Below, one piece after another: positions 7,101-14,742 of a stretch of DNA of 16,901 nucleotides (position 1 is its first letter; every line of letters starts with the position of its first letter). The notes under the pieces were generated by a model. That model was given only the letters and a program-made list of their open reading frames with translations, ran no database searches and was not told the origin of the DNA. The stretch is from Oscillospiraceae bacterium (GTDB lineage: Bacteria > Bacillota > Clostridia > Oscillospirales > Oscillospiraceae): contig CACXBO010000075.1 of NCBI GenBank assembly GCA_902765975.1, forward strand, positions 1 to 16,901, given 5' to 3'. Made by a program: the position numbers and the translations under genes.

Positions 7101-10100
7101 CGGCTGTCATGGAAGGTCCGAGCTCAGACGAAAGCCTGTAGGCATAACCGAAAATGCTGATTTCCGGCAGGTCTGACGGCACGACTCTCTCGATTATGGG
7201 GCTTATCTCCGCTTCGGTAAAGCCCGCTGAAAGCAGCGCGCCCGCAATATTCTCTTTCAGCTCGGAGGAGGTTATTTCCGCGTACTCCGCATCCTCCTTC
7301 GCCCTGCTCATTATTCTCTCGCGTTCGGTCCGTCTTTCGCCGGCTTCTGAAAGTGCAGCGTAGTATACCCCCGCAGGATCCCATTCCGGGATCACGCTCT
7401 CCCAGTCGACGCTGAAAGCCGCCGGAATGCAGGCCGCTTCCACCGCTCCGTCCTCGCCGGGCTCAAGCACTATCTCGCCGACGTAAACGGAATTAATGCC
7501 GCTTCTCGACGAGAGAGTCATATCGGCCGATCTCGTTGAGCCGTCCGTCATCGTTGCGTAAACCGTTACGCTCTCAAGCTCCTCCTCGGTCTGTATGACC
7601 GACTCAAAGCCGAAATGCCTCAGCGCCTCTCCATTTGCCGGAACGTAGAGATAGTACCAGTTCTCGGATGCCGGATCGTCAATATTCAGAACGGAATATC
7701 TGTGATCGCAGTAGATGAGGTCAAGCTTTTTCAAAAAGGTGCCGGACGGGAAATACGTGACAGTCACCGTATCCGACGTTTTTACACCGTCAAGCTCCGC
7801 CTCTGCTCTCAGAGCAACGCTCTGACCGTAAACTGCGGAATCCGGAAGCGCGTAGCTCAGGGTTAGTCTTCCGTTTCCGTTGGATATTCCCGTGCTGATC
7901 GGCTCCTCTCCGTTATCAACGTAGAGCCTGACTTCGGTATCAGGAACGGTCATTACGGTGACAAAGCCGCTTCTGTCGTGCGGAAAAGCGTCGTCTGTAT
8001 CGACCTTGAGCGTTCCGACAACTTGAACGGACGCAGTTCCTATCGGAACGGTCACGCCCGCAGCAGTGACCGACGCGCCGAAGGACTGCACTCCCGTAAC
8101 GGCCGATTTGACCGTAAGGTACAGCGTACCGCTGTCATTTTCAATATTAACCGCCCCGTCGTTAACCGTCATCTCTTCGGTCGCCGTTGACACGGCCCTG
8201 AGCACGGCGCTCTCCGGCAGCGTGAGGTTTATTTTTGCGCCCTCCGGAGAGACCCCTTCGGCGAGAGAATAGCGAACCTGCACGTCGAACCACTCTCCGG
8301 AAACGACGCCCGTCTTTCTTATTATAACCCCGCTCAGCTCCGGACGAACGAACGCAATCATTCCGGAGGCGTCGAAATTCGGTACGGAAAGGCTTACCTC
8401 CGCCGTCTTTCCGTCCTCAACCGATATCGGAGAAGAGGAAAGCGCGTAGTCCCTGCCGGACCTCAGCCCGAGCTTTAGAAAAGCCGCAAGAGAGCTCACA
8501 CCGTTGAAGGCGCCGTTTTTATTGAATGCTGCGGCTGAGTAGCTCCCCGCGGGCAGACGGTCGGAACAGAACATCCCCGCCTCCGTCTCTCCGCTCGACA
8601 CCGCATTCCCTTCCGAATCAAAAATGACTACTATGTTCGGAGCCTCCGTGCCGCCCTCTGCAGCGACGTTTATTCTTCCCCATTCGGTCAGAATAACGCT
8701 GAACCTTCCCTCGGCTCCTGTCGTAACTGCCTCGGCGTTACCGAGCCTGAGCGATGCATCCGGGAAAACGGAGAGCTTCAGCTCAGTGTCAGCGCGGAAA
8801 GCCTCGGGATCTGTCAGAACGATATACGGATAGCTGATCTCGTAATCCACGCCCTCGGTGAGAGCTTCTTCGCCCGCCGAAAGAGCAAACGTGAGTCCGT
8901 CAAAGCTTGTCAGCGCCGCGGTTCCTCTGATCGCGTCAACTGTAAGCCTGCCCGCTGCCGGAAGCGGAGTGAACGCATCAAGATTTACGATCCAGTCGTT
9001 TTTGAACTCTGCGGCGGTTTTTACGAGTATCTGGTCGTAGAAGCCTTCCTTATGCGCGGTGATAACGACGTCCGCTCCCTCTTCTATCTCCGCAGAGAAA
9101 GCGCCGTTTTCTACCGTAAGCTCGACAGGCTCGCCGCCGCGCATCAGACGCACCTCAACGCCGTCCGGCAAAAATCCGGAAACTCTGTGTGTCTGCGGTA
9201 TGTATTCAAGCGCACGGAAGCTTATTTCGCGGGTGTAGTAGTGCTCGATAAAGCCGCCTCCGCCCTGCTTGCCCCAGCTTCGGAAGATGATGGTGCCGTT
9301 GAATTTTTCTACGTATTTTTTAAGAGCGGAGTCCGTTCCGAGCGAGGTCTTTTCATAACCGCAAAGCACAACGTAAGCCGACGCTCCGAAGGGATCCGAC
9401 GCCTCAAGTATTCTGCTGTGTTCCGTATCTCCGGCAGCGTAATAGCTGGACGTATACCTCTCCGATTCCTCAAAAACGATATCCGGATTCAGGATGCGCA
9501 CGGTAAGCGGTCTCTTGTCCGTCTCAGTCTCGTCAAGAGCCATTATTCCCCAAAAGGCTCCGTTGCAGAGCGTATCGACCGTTGCCGGAAGCTCCACGGT
9601 CTTTCCAATGAGACCGTCGCAAAAGCTGAACGCGCTGACGCCTATAGTTCGTACCCCGGGAAGTATCGTGAGCGACTCAAGCTCTCTGCAGCCGGAGAAC
9701 GCCCACTTGCCAATAGACTTTATGTGCGGCGGGATAACGAGCTCGGTAAACCGGCAGTTTTCAAATGCCCTATCGCCTATGACGTCCAAACCTTCCGGGA
9801 AGGTGACGGAGCTGAGGGTATCGCAATACGGCTCCGAATTCTGGGGGCAGTATGCCCTTACGGTAACGGTCTCTCCGTTATACGGAAGCGCTGCGGGTAT
9901 AGAGAGGCTCGTTATATTATCTTCGCACTCTACTCCGGTTATCTCTGCGTATAATCCGTCTCCATCTCCTGTAATAACGCTGTAGGTATATGTCACTCCG
10001 TCTACCGTGCAGCTTAAGCCTGTAACGTCTTCCGCCTCTGCAGCCAAAGGCAAAAGCCCGGCGGTAAGGCACAGAGCGAGAACGACCGTTATTATTCTTC

Positions 10101-10107
10101 TCAGCAT
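4186..10107 (-). CDS. Giant secreted multidomain surface protein with C-terminal SLH repeats
   Basis: This 1973-residue wall-associated protein is probably an adhesin or structural surface protein. Domains in order: signal peptide 1-26; BspA-type leucine-rich repeats about 65-190 (repeats such as SIGKWAFSGCRELESL); several beta-rich segments to about 900, including a likely carboxypeptidase-regulatory-like unit near 310-370; a helical, charged stretch about 930-1100; a Gly/Ser linker about 1120-1145; a second helical region about 1165-1375 that I cannot assign; a carboxypeptidase-regulatory-like domain about 1386-1475 (GKDGFYAWDVPSGTWRVDF); an SbsA/Ig-like segment to about 1580; a Big-1-like domain about 1586-1676; a chitobiase/hexosaminidase C-terminal-like domain about 1700-1770 (AIYYTTNDT); a Pro/Glu linker; three SLH repeats 1794-1973. 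ATG follows AGGAGA with 6 bases between. It lies 46 bases after the zinc-ribbon gene with no terminator seen between, so they may share a transcript. The anchoring is well supported; ligand and exact role are unknown. Confidence 0.93.
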   Translation of the reverse strand: MLRRIITVVLALCLTAGLLPLAAEAEDVTGLSCTVDGVTYTYSVITGDGDGLYAEITGVECEDNITSLSIPAALPYNGETVTVRAYCPQNSEPYCDTLSSVTFPEGLDVIGDRAFENCRFTELVIPPHIKSIGKWAFSGCRELESLTILPGVRTIGVSAFSFCDGLIGKTVELPATVDTLCNGAFWGIMALDETETDKRPLTVRILNPDIVFEESERYTSSYYAAGDTEHSRILEASDPFGASAYVVLCGYEKTSLGTDSALKKYVEKFNGTIIFRSWGKQGGGGFIEHYYTREISFRALEYIPQTHRVSGFLPDGVEVRLMRGGEPVELTVENGAFSAEIEEGADVVITAHKEGFYDQILVKTAAEFKNDWIVNLDAFTPLPAAGRLTVDAIRGTAALTSFDGLTFALSAGEEALTEGVDYEISYPYIVLTDPEAFRADTELKLSVFPDASLRLGNAEAVTTGAEGRFSVILTEWGRINVAAEGGTEAPNIVVIFDSEGNAVSSGETEAGMFCSDRLPAGSYSAAAFNKNGAFNGVSSLAAFLKLGLRSGRDYALSSSPISVEDGKTAEVSLSVPNFDASGMIAFVRPELSGVIIRKTGVVSGEWFDVQVRYSLAEGVSPEGAKINLTLPESAVLRAVSTATEEMTVNDGAVNIENDSGTLYLTVKSAVTGVQSFGASVTAAGVTVPIGTASVQVVGTLKVDTDDAFPHDRSGFVTVMTVPDTEVRLYVDNGEEPISTGISNGNGRLTLSYALPDSAVYGQSVALRAEAELDGVKTSDTVTVTYFPSGTFLKKLDLIYCDHRYSVLNIDDPASENWYYLYVPANGEALRHFGFESVIQTEEELESVTVYATMTDGSTRSADMTLSSRSGINSVYVGEIVLEPGEDGAVEAACIPAAFSVDWESVIPEWDPAGVYYAALSEAGERRTERERIMSRAKEDAEYAEITSSELKENIAGALLSAGFTEAEISPIIERVVPSDLPEISIFGYAYRLSSELGPSMTAAERDALLAAAEADETLDAASKLREKERINGFYDAGQRIIQNVYYLENCFDRACEALTGFFGLPKPIQEYGSWTEVLEAIGVTYTASSGESEGSLIAKGYESVGNGAWILLREDGSFSAVTLASSGGGGSQASGRSAGSSSDGALSDAQINASVFNQNASDWGVSAASDTISWATEAGDKVIKDIYQDAARQEEFLAESIILQNDPIRKEQWTREIVDKRYYAGRQKVMNGCFKTTGNLIGAYGIYKDGMELCDLQEKLADLKGDKERVGILRNYYEMHGATGDCLKALGEESYLYDKLLTNSLYKNAHLKLNITVGTATMVGDLFSGGAATAVSTAYDTGSAMVASRRDFETVKALRELQRATANREKHCGKDTFKKGKAITPIIDPSGVVYEAVESNVLEGVKATCYDVTNGRVWDAAHYDQINPLITGKDGFYAWDVPSGTWRVDFELEGYENASTGEMPVPPPQIGLKTAMTSLSGPEIESIKAYPEYVEMIFTQYMDTATPLTVPEGYIYEWTDSTPVSEGAETEYARILRLIPESQALVGDAVSVSLSGALNYAGKPLPELSETLTVERRPDSVVFNYEDGIAVLIGENPAPRVTARVLDSEGEPIPGLEVGAVCASETYAVLTAVSAVTDENGYAVFSVEGLFPGVTEALFEVSGTGLKVELPVRVTAGTNRVLRPTAEIGDTVLGEGAPKDNYVTVPAGTELVLSCATDGAAIYYTTNDTCPCQDTAGRVMYTGPVTLTENVYLRIAAYKPGMEYSERLNIHVTVTGGAEPETEPQPKPETEEPFRYEDVKDESLWYFRSVYYCREKGYFSGVTKTRFSPNGEMTRAMFATVLHRRAGLPEAAAKAAFSDVEDGKWYTEAIAWASGAGVLNGYGKGKFGPDDAITREQIVTVLWRLSGRPETASEDLSRFTDSGEISPWAVDAFRWAVEKGLIKGRSGELLAPGDTAKRAEAAELLMKYDGLMP

Positions 10108-10153
10108 AATAGCTCTCCTTTCGCAGCCTGTCCGTCTGTTCTCTTGCTTTCAG

Positions 10154-10861
10154 TTACTTTTTGAGATTTACGCAGCGGGAAACTATGTATTCCCTGACGA
10201 ACTCGAAGTCCTCCCTTGAAGCATAGACCTGATTATGGTTAAACGGAGCGTTGAGCTTTATGACGCCTCTGCGCGGATACGCCTTCAGCTTCCTGACCTT
10301 GGAGAACTCGGAGTACATCTCCGTGCGCTGTGAGTTGATACCGGCGGCGGTCATAGTAAGGTTTCCGGAAAGAGCTCCCGCGACTGCGACAGCCTCTCCG
10401 AGCTTCTTGGCTTTTCTCGACTGAGACGCGATCTGTCTGTGATTCACTCCCTCGTCGTCCATTTCGAATTCAACTATATATTTCCCGCCCATAATAGCTG
10501 CATAGATGAGATAGGAGATCCCGACGACAACCGTCATTCCAACGGTGAAATAACCCATTATCTTAAGGCTGTTAAGGAACCTGTCAGGAAAAAAATCGCT
10601 CCATTCGGCCGCGTCCACTATCATCATAATCGCGAAGATTCCGAGGAAGATAAAGAAGAATATCTTCCAGATAAGCACGAACACAGTCGGATTTTTGAAA
10701 AGGCTCATCTCGTACACCCAGCGGTATTTCCCATCTGCACAGAGCTTCACCCGATCGCCGGGCAGTTCATCAGCGGCAGGCGCGGCGCCAGCAGGCGCTC
10801 CGCAGTCGGGGCAGAACATAGTCCCCTCCTTAAGCTCGCTTCCGCAGTTTACGCAAAACAT
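10154..10861 (-). CDS. Zinc-ribbon membrane protein, two transmembrane helices
   Basis: This 235-residue protein has an N-terminal zinc ribbon, with Cys3/Cys6 and Cys17/Cys20 as two CxxC pairs (FCVNCG and FCPDCG), typical of the short zinc-ribbon domains fused to many Firmicute membrane proteins. An Ala/Pro linker follows, then two membrane helices (about 58-84 and 101-124) and a mixed cytoplasmic C-terminal domain of about 110 residues ending VNLKK. The C-terminal domain is not one I can name; KYIVEFEMDDEG suggests a beta strand-rich start, as in PH-like bacterial domains, but that is a guess. I chose the ATG at 10861, which has GGAGG 6 bases upstream and puts the zinc ribbon at the N-terminus; the frame stays open 65 codons further up but without a ribosome site there. 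It is first in a possible two-gene unit with the giant SLH gene. A role in envelope assembly or stress would be speculation. Confidence 0.88.
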   Translation of the reverse strand: MFCVNCGSELKEGTMFCPDCGAPAGAAPAADELPGDRVKLCADGKYRWVYEMSLFKNPTVFVLIWKIFFFIFLGIFAIMMIVDAAEWSDFFPDRFLNSLKIMGYFTVGMTVVVGISYLIYAAIMGGKYIVEFEMDDEGVNHRQIASQSRKAKKLGEAVAVAGALSGNLTMTAAGINSQRTEMYSEFSKVRKLKAYPRRGVIKLNAPFNHNQVYASREDFEFVREYIVSRCVNLKK

Positions 10862-10876
10862 GGCTTTCCTCCCCTC

Positions 10877-10895
10877 TTCGGCTGTTGCAGCCGAA
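10877..10895 (-). other. 5' leader hairpin before the zinc-ribbon gene
   Basis: A perfect 8-bp stem (10877-10884 with 10888-10895) and a 3-base loop lie in the short predicted leader, just ahead of the GGGGAGG ribosome site. No U tract follows, so it is not a terminator. It may stabilise the 5' end of the message or act as a protein-binding or operator-like inverted repeat. Confidence 0.45.
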
Positions 10896-10907
10896 ATATA
10901 TATTATA

Positions 10908-10937
10908 AGTATATCACAAAGCTGCGCTGCATAGCAA
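10908..10937 (-). promoter_or_regulatory. Putative promoter of the zinc-ribbon / giant SLH unit
   Basis: On the minus strand TTGCTA (10932-10937) and TATACT (10908-10913) are 18 bases apart, and TGA precedes the -10 box, giving an extended -10. The start would fall near 10901, leaving a leader of about 40 bases that holds the hairpin at 10877-10895. An alternative TATAAT at 10902-10907 lacks a matching -35. Confidence 0.5.
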
Positions 10938-11024
10938 GCGTGTCGGTCAATATTGTCAAATAATTCCAATATCAATTTAGTTTTACGCTCTTTTATTGCC
11001 CTTTCGAGTCTTTTGAAAAAAAGC

Positions 11025-11053
11025 TTGTCAAATGCGGCCTTGCAATATATAAT
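11025..11053 (+). promoter_or_regulatory. Promoter of the YbaK-type deacylase gene
   Basis: TTGTCA (11025-11030), a 17-base spacer and a perfect TATAAT (11048-11053) form a near-consensus sigma-70 promoter. The start would be near 11060, about 32 bases before the ATG at 11092, with GGAGGG at 11080-11085 between them. Confidence 0.75.
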
Positions 11054-11091
11054 CACGTGTCGGAAAACTAACTAAAAACGGAGGGAACACG

Positions 11092-11556
11092 ATGTCCATT
11101 GAAAAAGCCACCGCGTATCTTGAAGCTAAAGGGCTTGCCGACCGAATAATCATACCCGAGGAGAAGAGCCCCACCGTGCTTGCAGCGGCAGCAGCTCTCG
11201 GCTGCGAGCCCGGAATGATAGCAAAATCCCTCTCATTTCTTCAGAACGGACGTCCCGTTTTGATACTTGCAGAGGGTATGGCGCGCATAGATAATCCCAA
11301 GTATAAGTCTCGTTTCGGCTGCAAGGCGACTATGATACCCGCAGAGGACGTTGAAGCTCTCATCGGTCACGCAGTCGGAGGCGTTTGCCCCTTCGGCGCG
11401 AACGGAGACGTTGCCGTCTATCTCGACGTGAGTCTGAAAAAGCACGGGGTCGTCTATCCCGCCGCCGGAAACGATCAGAGCGCAGTACGCCTTACGATAG
11501 AGGAGCTTGAGCTTGCCTGCCCAGGTGCGGAGTGGGTAGACGTCTGCAAGGAATGA
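11092..11556 (+). CDS. YbaK/EbsC-family aminoacyl-tRNA deacylase
   Basis: This 154-residue cytoplasmic protein covers a whole YbaK/EbsC domain, the usual length for a free-standing member. Family members hydrolyse mischarged tRNAs in trans (for example Cys-tRNA(Pro) for YbaK, Ala-tRNA(Pro) for ProX). Visible family features are the conserved Lys45 in MIAKSLSF, GGVCPFG at 96-102, VYLDVSL at 109-115 and VYPAAG near 121-126 followed by SAVRLTIEEL. The exact substrate cannot be assigned from sequence alone; the GGVCPFG loop fits the YbaK-like branch. The gene stands alone: its own promoter is at 11025-11053, the ATG has GGAGGG 6 bases upstream, and a strong terminator lies 11 bases after the stop. 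The neighbours are divergent and convergent, so there is no operon partner. A DNA-binding or unrelated role is unlikely. Confidence 0.93.
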   Translation: MSIEKATAYLEAKGLADRIIIPEEKSPTVLAAAAALGCEPGMIAKSLSFLQNGRPVLILAEGMARIDNPKYKSRFGCKATMIPAEDVEALIGHAVGGVCPFGANGDVAVYLDVSLKKHGVVYPAAGNDQSAVRLTIEELELACPGAEWVDVCKE

Positions 11557-11567
11557 CCGTATAGGGG

Positions 11568-11606
11568 AAAAAACCTCCTTTGCTAAAAAGCAAAGGAGGT
11601 TTTTTT
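11568..11606 (+). terminator. Strong bidirectional terminator between convergent genes
   Basis: A 16-bp stem (11568-11583 with 11590-11605) with a 6-base loop has an A run on its left edge and a T run on its right edge. It serves the plus-strand deacylase gene and, on the minus strand, the end of the PPC protein gene whose stop is at 11620. Confidence 0.92.
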
Positions 11607-11619
11607 ATTGACTTGCGAC

Positions 11620-12039
11620 TTAGAACCGGAACAGATTCAGCCCGATCTCTTCGCTGAAGCTTCTGTCAACCTCTCCGGGTATAACGTTTAGTACTATCTC
11701 CGCCGTCGCGCTGATTATCGCCCGGTTCAGATGACCGCCGAACACCTTGCCATCCCTGTCGCCGGCGCTCATATGCAGATGCAGATAGGGCTTGCTGTCC
11801 ATGCGTGTAAGCGTACCCGTGAGAGAGGTTATCTCAAACGCCCCGCGGAAGCTGTTGGCGTAGTACTTCTTCTCGACGGTGTCAAATACTCCGGTCGTAA
11901 AATCGTTCACCGCTCCCAGTCCGGATATTTCTGCGAGGCGTATATCCTCAGTCTCTGCAAGCTTCAAAAGCGAGGTGCAGATCTCGTCTCCGGGATCGAG
12001 GCGCAGGACGATGTGATCTGAAAAGCGACGGTATTCCAT
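11620..12039 (-). CDS. PPC/DUF296-domain protein
   Basis: This 139-residue protein is made almost entirely of one PPC (plants and prokaryotes conserved, DUF296) domain. The hallmark is the His cluster YLHLHMSAGDRDGKVFGGHL: His87, His89 and His103, the metal-site residues in structurally known bacterial members. ISGLGAVNDFTTGVFD (about 38-53) is the other conserved stretch. Bacterial PPC proteins form trimers, and many have no known function; some plant members carry AT-hooks and bind DNA, but no AT-hook is present here. It is the last gene of the operon, 24 bases after the glycerate kinase gene, and ATG follows GGAGGT with 7 bases between. Its conserved place next to sugar-acid genes would hint at a metabolic or regulatory accessory role, but that is inference. 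The domain call is secure. Confidence 0.9.
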   Translation of the reverse strand: MEYRRFSDHIVLRLDPGDEICTSLLKLAETEDIRLAEISGLGAVNDFTTGVFDTVEKKYYANSFRGAFEITSLTGTLTRMDSKPYLHLHMSAGDRDGKVFGGHLNRAIISATAEIVLNVIPGEVDRSFSEEIGLNLFRF

Positions 12040-12063
12040 AAGCGTGACCTCCGAATTGAAATA

Positions 12064-13302
12064 TTATTCCGTTTTGAGCAGTGCTACGGCAACGTCGTTT
12101 ACGTTCGTACCCGTCGGACCTGTGAAGAAAAGCCCGCCGATCTTATTGAGAGCGTTATATGCGTCGTTATCCTGAAGCACGGCGTCCACCGAAATGCCGA
12201 GAGCCCTTAGCTCTGCACAGGTATCGCCGTCGGCATAGCCTCCTGCGGCGTCAGTCGGCCCGTCCGTGCCGTCGCTTCCGACAGAGAAGACGGCGACATT
12301 GCGCATTCCGGCTATGCCGGGAGCCGCGGCAAGAGCTATCTCCTGATTTCTTCCGCCCTTGCCCTTGCCCGTGAGCTTAACGACGGTCTCGCCGCCCGCG
12401 ATGAACGCGTAGGAGCCTCCGTCCGACCTGTGGGTCTTGATTATCGAGGCAAGGAAGCTGCCCGCCTCTCTTGCCTGGCAGCAGAGCTGATCGGTCAGGA
12501 TTACTGGCGTATAGCCAAGCCTGCGGCAGGTCTTCGCCGCAGCAGCGCAGAGTTCTCTGACGCTTCCGTTTATCTGGGTATCCACGTTGTCGAGATGCTT
12601 GGGAGTCTCCACATCAAGAAGTCTCTTTGCGTCGTCAGACAGTCTGAGCGAATACTTGCGGACTATGTTCTTCGCATCCTGATCCGTTGCCGAATCCGGG
12701 CATGCCGGACCTGATGCTATCATATCCAGAGGATCGCCGAGGATATCCGATAGGACGACGGATTCTACCTGAGCCGGAGAGCATATCTGTGCGAAGCGAC
12801 CGCCTTTTACGGCTGAAAGCCGCTTGCGGATAGTGTTTATCTCAACTATATCCGCTCCGCAGGCAAGAAGCTGCCCCGTTATGTCCTGAAGCTCCGAAGC
12901 CGGAATGAGCGGCTTCTCAAATAGCGCGCTCCCGCCTCCCGACAGAAGAAACAGAACGGTATCCTCCGGCTTGAGGTCGTCTACAAGATCAAGCGCCGCC
13001 TGGGTGCCGCGGAACGAGTTCTCATCCGGCACGGGATGCCCCGCCTCATAGCAGTCGAAATTTGCGATCGGACCCATAACGTGGCCGTATTTGGTAACGA
13101 CTACGCCTGCCTCTATCCTGTCGCCCAGTGTATCAGAGGCGGCCTTCGCCATCTGCCATGCCGCCTTGCCCGCCGCAACGAGAAGCACGCGGCCGGGAAA
13201 CTGCTTGCCGGCAAGCGCGCGCATGACTGCGGCGTCAGGCTGTACGGCGGCTATTGCGCTTTTAACTATCTCATTCGCATGCTCGCGCAGTTGTTTGTTC
13301 AT
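12064..13302 (-). CDS. Glycerate 2-kinase (DUF4147/MOFRL family)
   Basis: This 412-residue cytoplasmic enzyme is predicted to phosphorylate D-glycerate to 2-phosphoglycerate with ATP, feeding lower glycolysis. It has the two-domain build of the GckA/TtuD family: an N-terminal DUF4147 domain with AAGKAAWQMA (Lys46), AGHPVPDENS (about 87-96), LLSGGGSALFEKP (119-131), EINTIRKRLSAVKGGR (154-169) and SDILGDPLDMIASGPA (185-200), then a C-terminal MOFRL domain with GGETVVKL, GKGKGGRNQEIAL (312-324) and SVGSDGTDGPTDAAGG (340-355). Older annotations call such proteins hydroxypyruvate reductase; the motifs here fit the kinase. It is the middle gene of the operon, 30 bases after the GntP permease gene and 24 before the PPC gene. 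ATG follows GGGAG with 7 bases between. No key residue appears missing. Confidence 0.93.
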   Translation of the reverse strand: MNKQLREHANEIVKSAIAAVQPDAAVMRALAGKQFPGRVLLVAAGKAAWQMAKAASDTLGDRIEAGVVVTKYGHVMGPIANFDCYEAGHPVPDENSFRGTQAALDLVDDLKPEDTVLFLLSGGGSALFEKPLIPASELQDITGQLLACGADIVEINTIRKRLSAVKGGRFAQICSPAQVESVVLSDILGDPLDMIASGPACPDSATDQDAKNIVRKYSLRLSDDAKRLLDVETPKHLDNVDTQINGSVRELCAAAAKTCRRLGYTPVILTDQLCCQAREAGSFLASIIKTHRSDGGSYAFIAGGETVVKLTGKGKGGRNQEIALAAAPGIAGMRNVAVFSVGSDGTDGPTDAAGGYADGDTCAELRALGISVDAVLQDNDAYNALNKIGGLFFTGPTGTNVNDVAVALLKTE

Positions 13303-13332
13303 TGAATGCTCCCTTCTGGTCGTCTGTAAGGT

Positions 13333-14691
13333 TTAGATGAACAGGCTTACGATGAATATCTCAACCATAGCAGCTATGCCTATAACAAGAGTCATCAGAG
13401 TCTGAGAACGGTAGCCCTCCTCCGGCTTCATCTCACCGAAATTCGTAACCACCCAGAAATAAGAGTCGTTCGCGTGGGAAACCGTCATTGCTCCGGCTCC
13501 GATAGCCATTACGACGAGAGCGATCTCGGCGGGAGAGGTATAGCCCAGAACGCCAAGCAGCGGCGCAACGATCCCGGCCGTTGTCGTTATTGCAACGGTA
13601 GAGGAGCCCTGCGCGCTCTTGAGTATGGCGGAGAGCAGGAAGGGGAAGAAGATGCCGAGAGTCTGAAGAACTGCCGCATGTGCGGTAATGAAGTTCACCA
13701 TATCGGAGGAGGCGATGACCTTGCCGAGAACGCCGCCCGCCGCTGTAACGAAGAGGATGGGGCCAACCGTCTTAAGCGTATCATTCGTCAGATTGTAGAA
13801 GTCCTTGCCCTTCTTCGCAGTGAAGAGCTGGACAATAGCGAGCAGAGTGCCCACCGCAAGAGCCATGATCGGAGTTCCGAGGAAGGTCAGAAGCTCGGCT
13901 ATGAAGCCTGTCCAGCCCGCCATTGAGGAAACGGAGGAAAGGCCCATAAGCAGAATGGGAACTACCAGAGGCGCAATTGCATTCAAGCCGCATGGGAGCT
14001 TTCCGTATTCGGCCTTCAGCTCCTCATAGGTCTTTACAACCTCGTCCTTGCCGCCGAGCTCATCGGCGCTCTTTATCTTTTTGCCGATAAAGCGGGCGTA
14101 TATGTAACCTGCAATGAGGGGGAATATTGAGCAGAGAACACCGAGCCCTATAACGAGCAGCAGGTGCTCGCCGGCGCCGAGCGTCTGTGCCGCCGCAATT
14201 GGGCCGGGCGTCGGAGGAATGAACACGTGGGCAATGTAGAGCCCGCAGGAGAGGCACACCGTCATGGCGACGCTTGATTTGCCAGTGCGCTTTACGAGAG
14301 CCTTGCGGATCGGGTTGAGGATGACGAAGCCGCTGTCGCAGAAAACGGGGATCGAAACGACCCAGCCCATAAGCTCCATGGCAAGCTCAGGCTTTTTCTC
14401 TCCGACCAGCTTTATAACCATATCGGCAAGCTTCAGCGCGGCGCCGGTCTTCTCAAGAACGGATCCAATAAAAGCGCCGAGGATTATCACGATTCCGATG
14501 GACGTGAACGTGCCGGAGAAGCCCGCGCCGATTATCCCCGGCACATCCTTCAGCGGGATTCCGGCGATTATCGCCAGGGCAAGTGAGACTCCCATGATCG
14601 CCAGGAAGGGGTGGACCTTCAGCTTGGAGATCAAAAGGATCATCGCAACAATCGCGACTACGAACGCAATGATCAGAGGAATGCCTGTCAT
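13333..14691 (-). CDS. GntP-family sugar-acid:H+ symporter
   Basis: This 452-residue inner-membrane permease has about 12 or more hydrophobic segments across its length, typical for the GntP (gluconate permease) family. Family signatures are IILGAFIGSVLEKTGAA (about 69-85) and WVVSIPVFCDSGFVILNP (about 110-127), plus IPPTPGPIAAAQTLGA further on. GntP members import gluconate, fructuronate, D-serine or related hydroxy acids with protons. Because the next gene encodes glycerate kinase, D-glycerate is the likeliest substrate, but gluconate or another 2-hydroxy acid cannot be excluded. I chose the ATG at 14691, which has AGGAGA 7 bases upstream. An in-frame ATG at 14736 would add 15 residues but coincides with the predicted transcript start and has no ribosome site. 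First gene of the operon, controlled by the promoter at 14743-14771. Confidence 0.92.
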   Translation of the reverse strand: MTGIPLIIAFVVAIVAMILLISKLKVHPFLAIMGVSLALAIIAGIPLKDVPGIIGAGFSGTFTSIGIVIILGAFIGSVLEKTGAALKLADMVIKLVGEKKPELAMELMGWVVSIPVFCDSGFVILNPIRKALVKRTGKSSVAMTVCLSCGLYIAHVFIPPTPGPIAAAQTLGAGEHLLLVIGLGVLCSIFPLIAGYIYARFIGKKIKSADELGGKDEVVKTYEELKAEYGKLPCGLNAIAPLVVPILLMGLSSVSSMAGWTGFIAELLTFLGTPIMALAVGTLLAIVQLFTAKKGKDFYNLTNDTLKTVGPILFVTAAGGVLGKVIASSDMVNFITAHAAVLQTLGIFFPFLLSAILKSAQGSSTVAITTTAGIVAPLLGVLGYTSPAEIALVVMAIGAGAMTVSHANDSYFWVVTNFGEMKPEEGYRSQTLMTLVIGIAAMVEIFIVSLFI

Positions 14692-14742
14692 TTGTAATTC
14701 TCCTATTCTGTTTTTTATTTGAAGCTTTTGCTTCATGCAAAA

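Noticed and set aside
9052..9954. 300-codon open frame on the plus strand
   Set aside because: Antisense to the signal peptide, LRR and following region of the giant SLH gene; no ribosome site or domain, and the product is Arg-rich in the manner of a shadow frame.
10862..11056. 65-codon upstream extension of the zinc-ribbon protein
   Set aside because: It would run through the predicted promoter and leader hairpin; the zinc ribbon begins at once after the ATG at 10861, which has a strong ribosome site.
14692..14736. ATG at 14736 as start of the GntP permease
   Set aside because: It falls on the predicted transcript start with no ribosome site, whereas the ATG at 14691 has AGGAGA at good spacing and begins directly with the first membrane helix.
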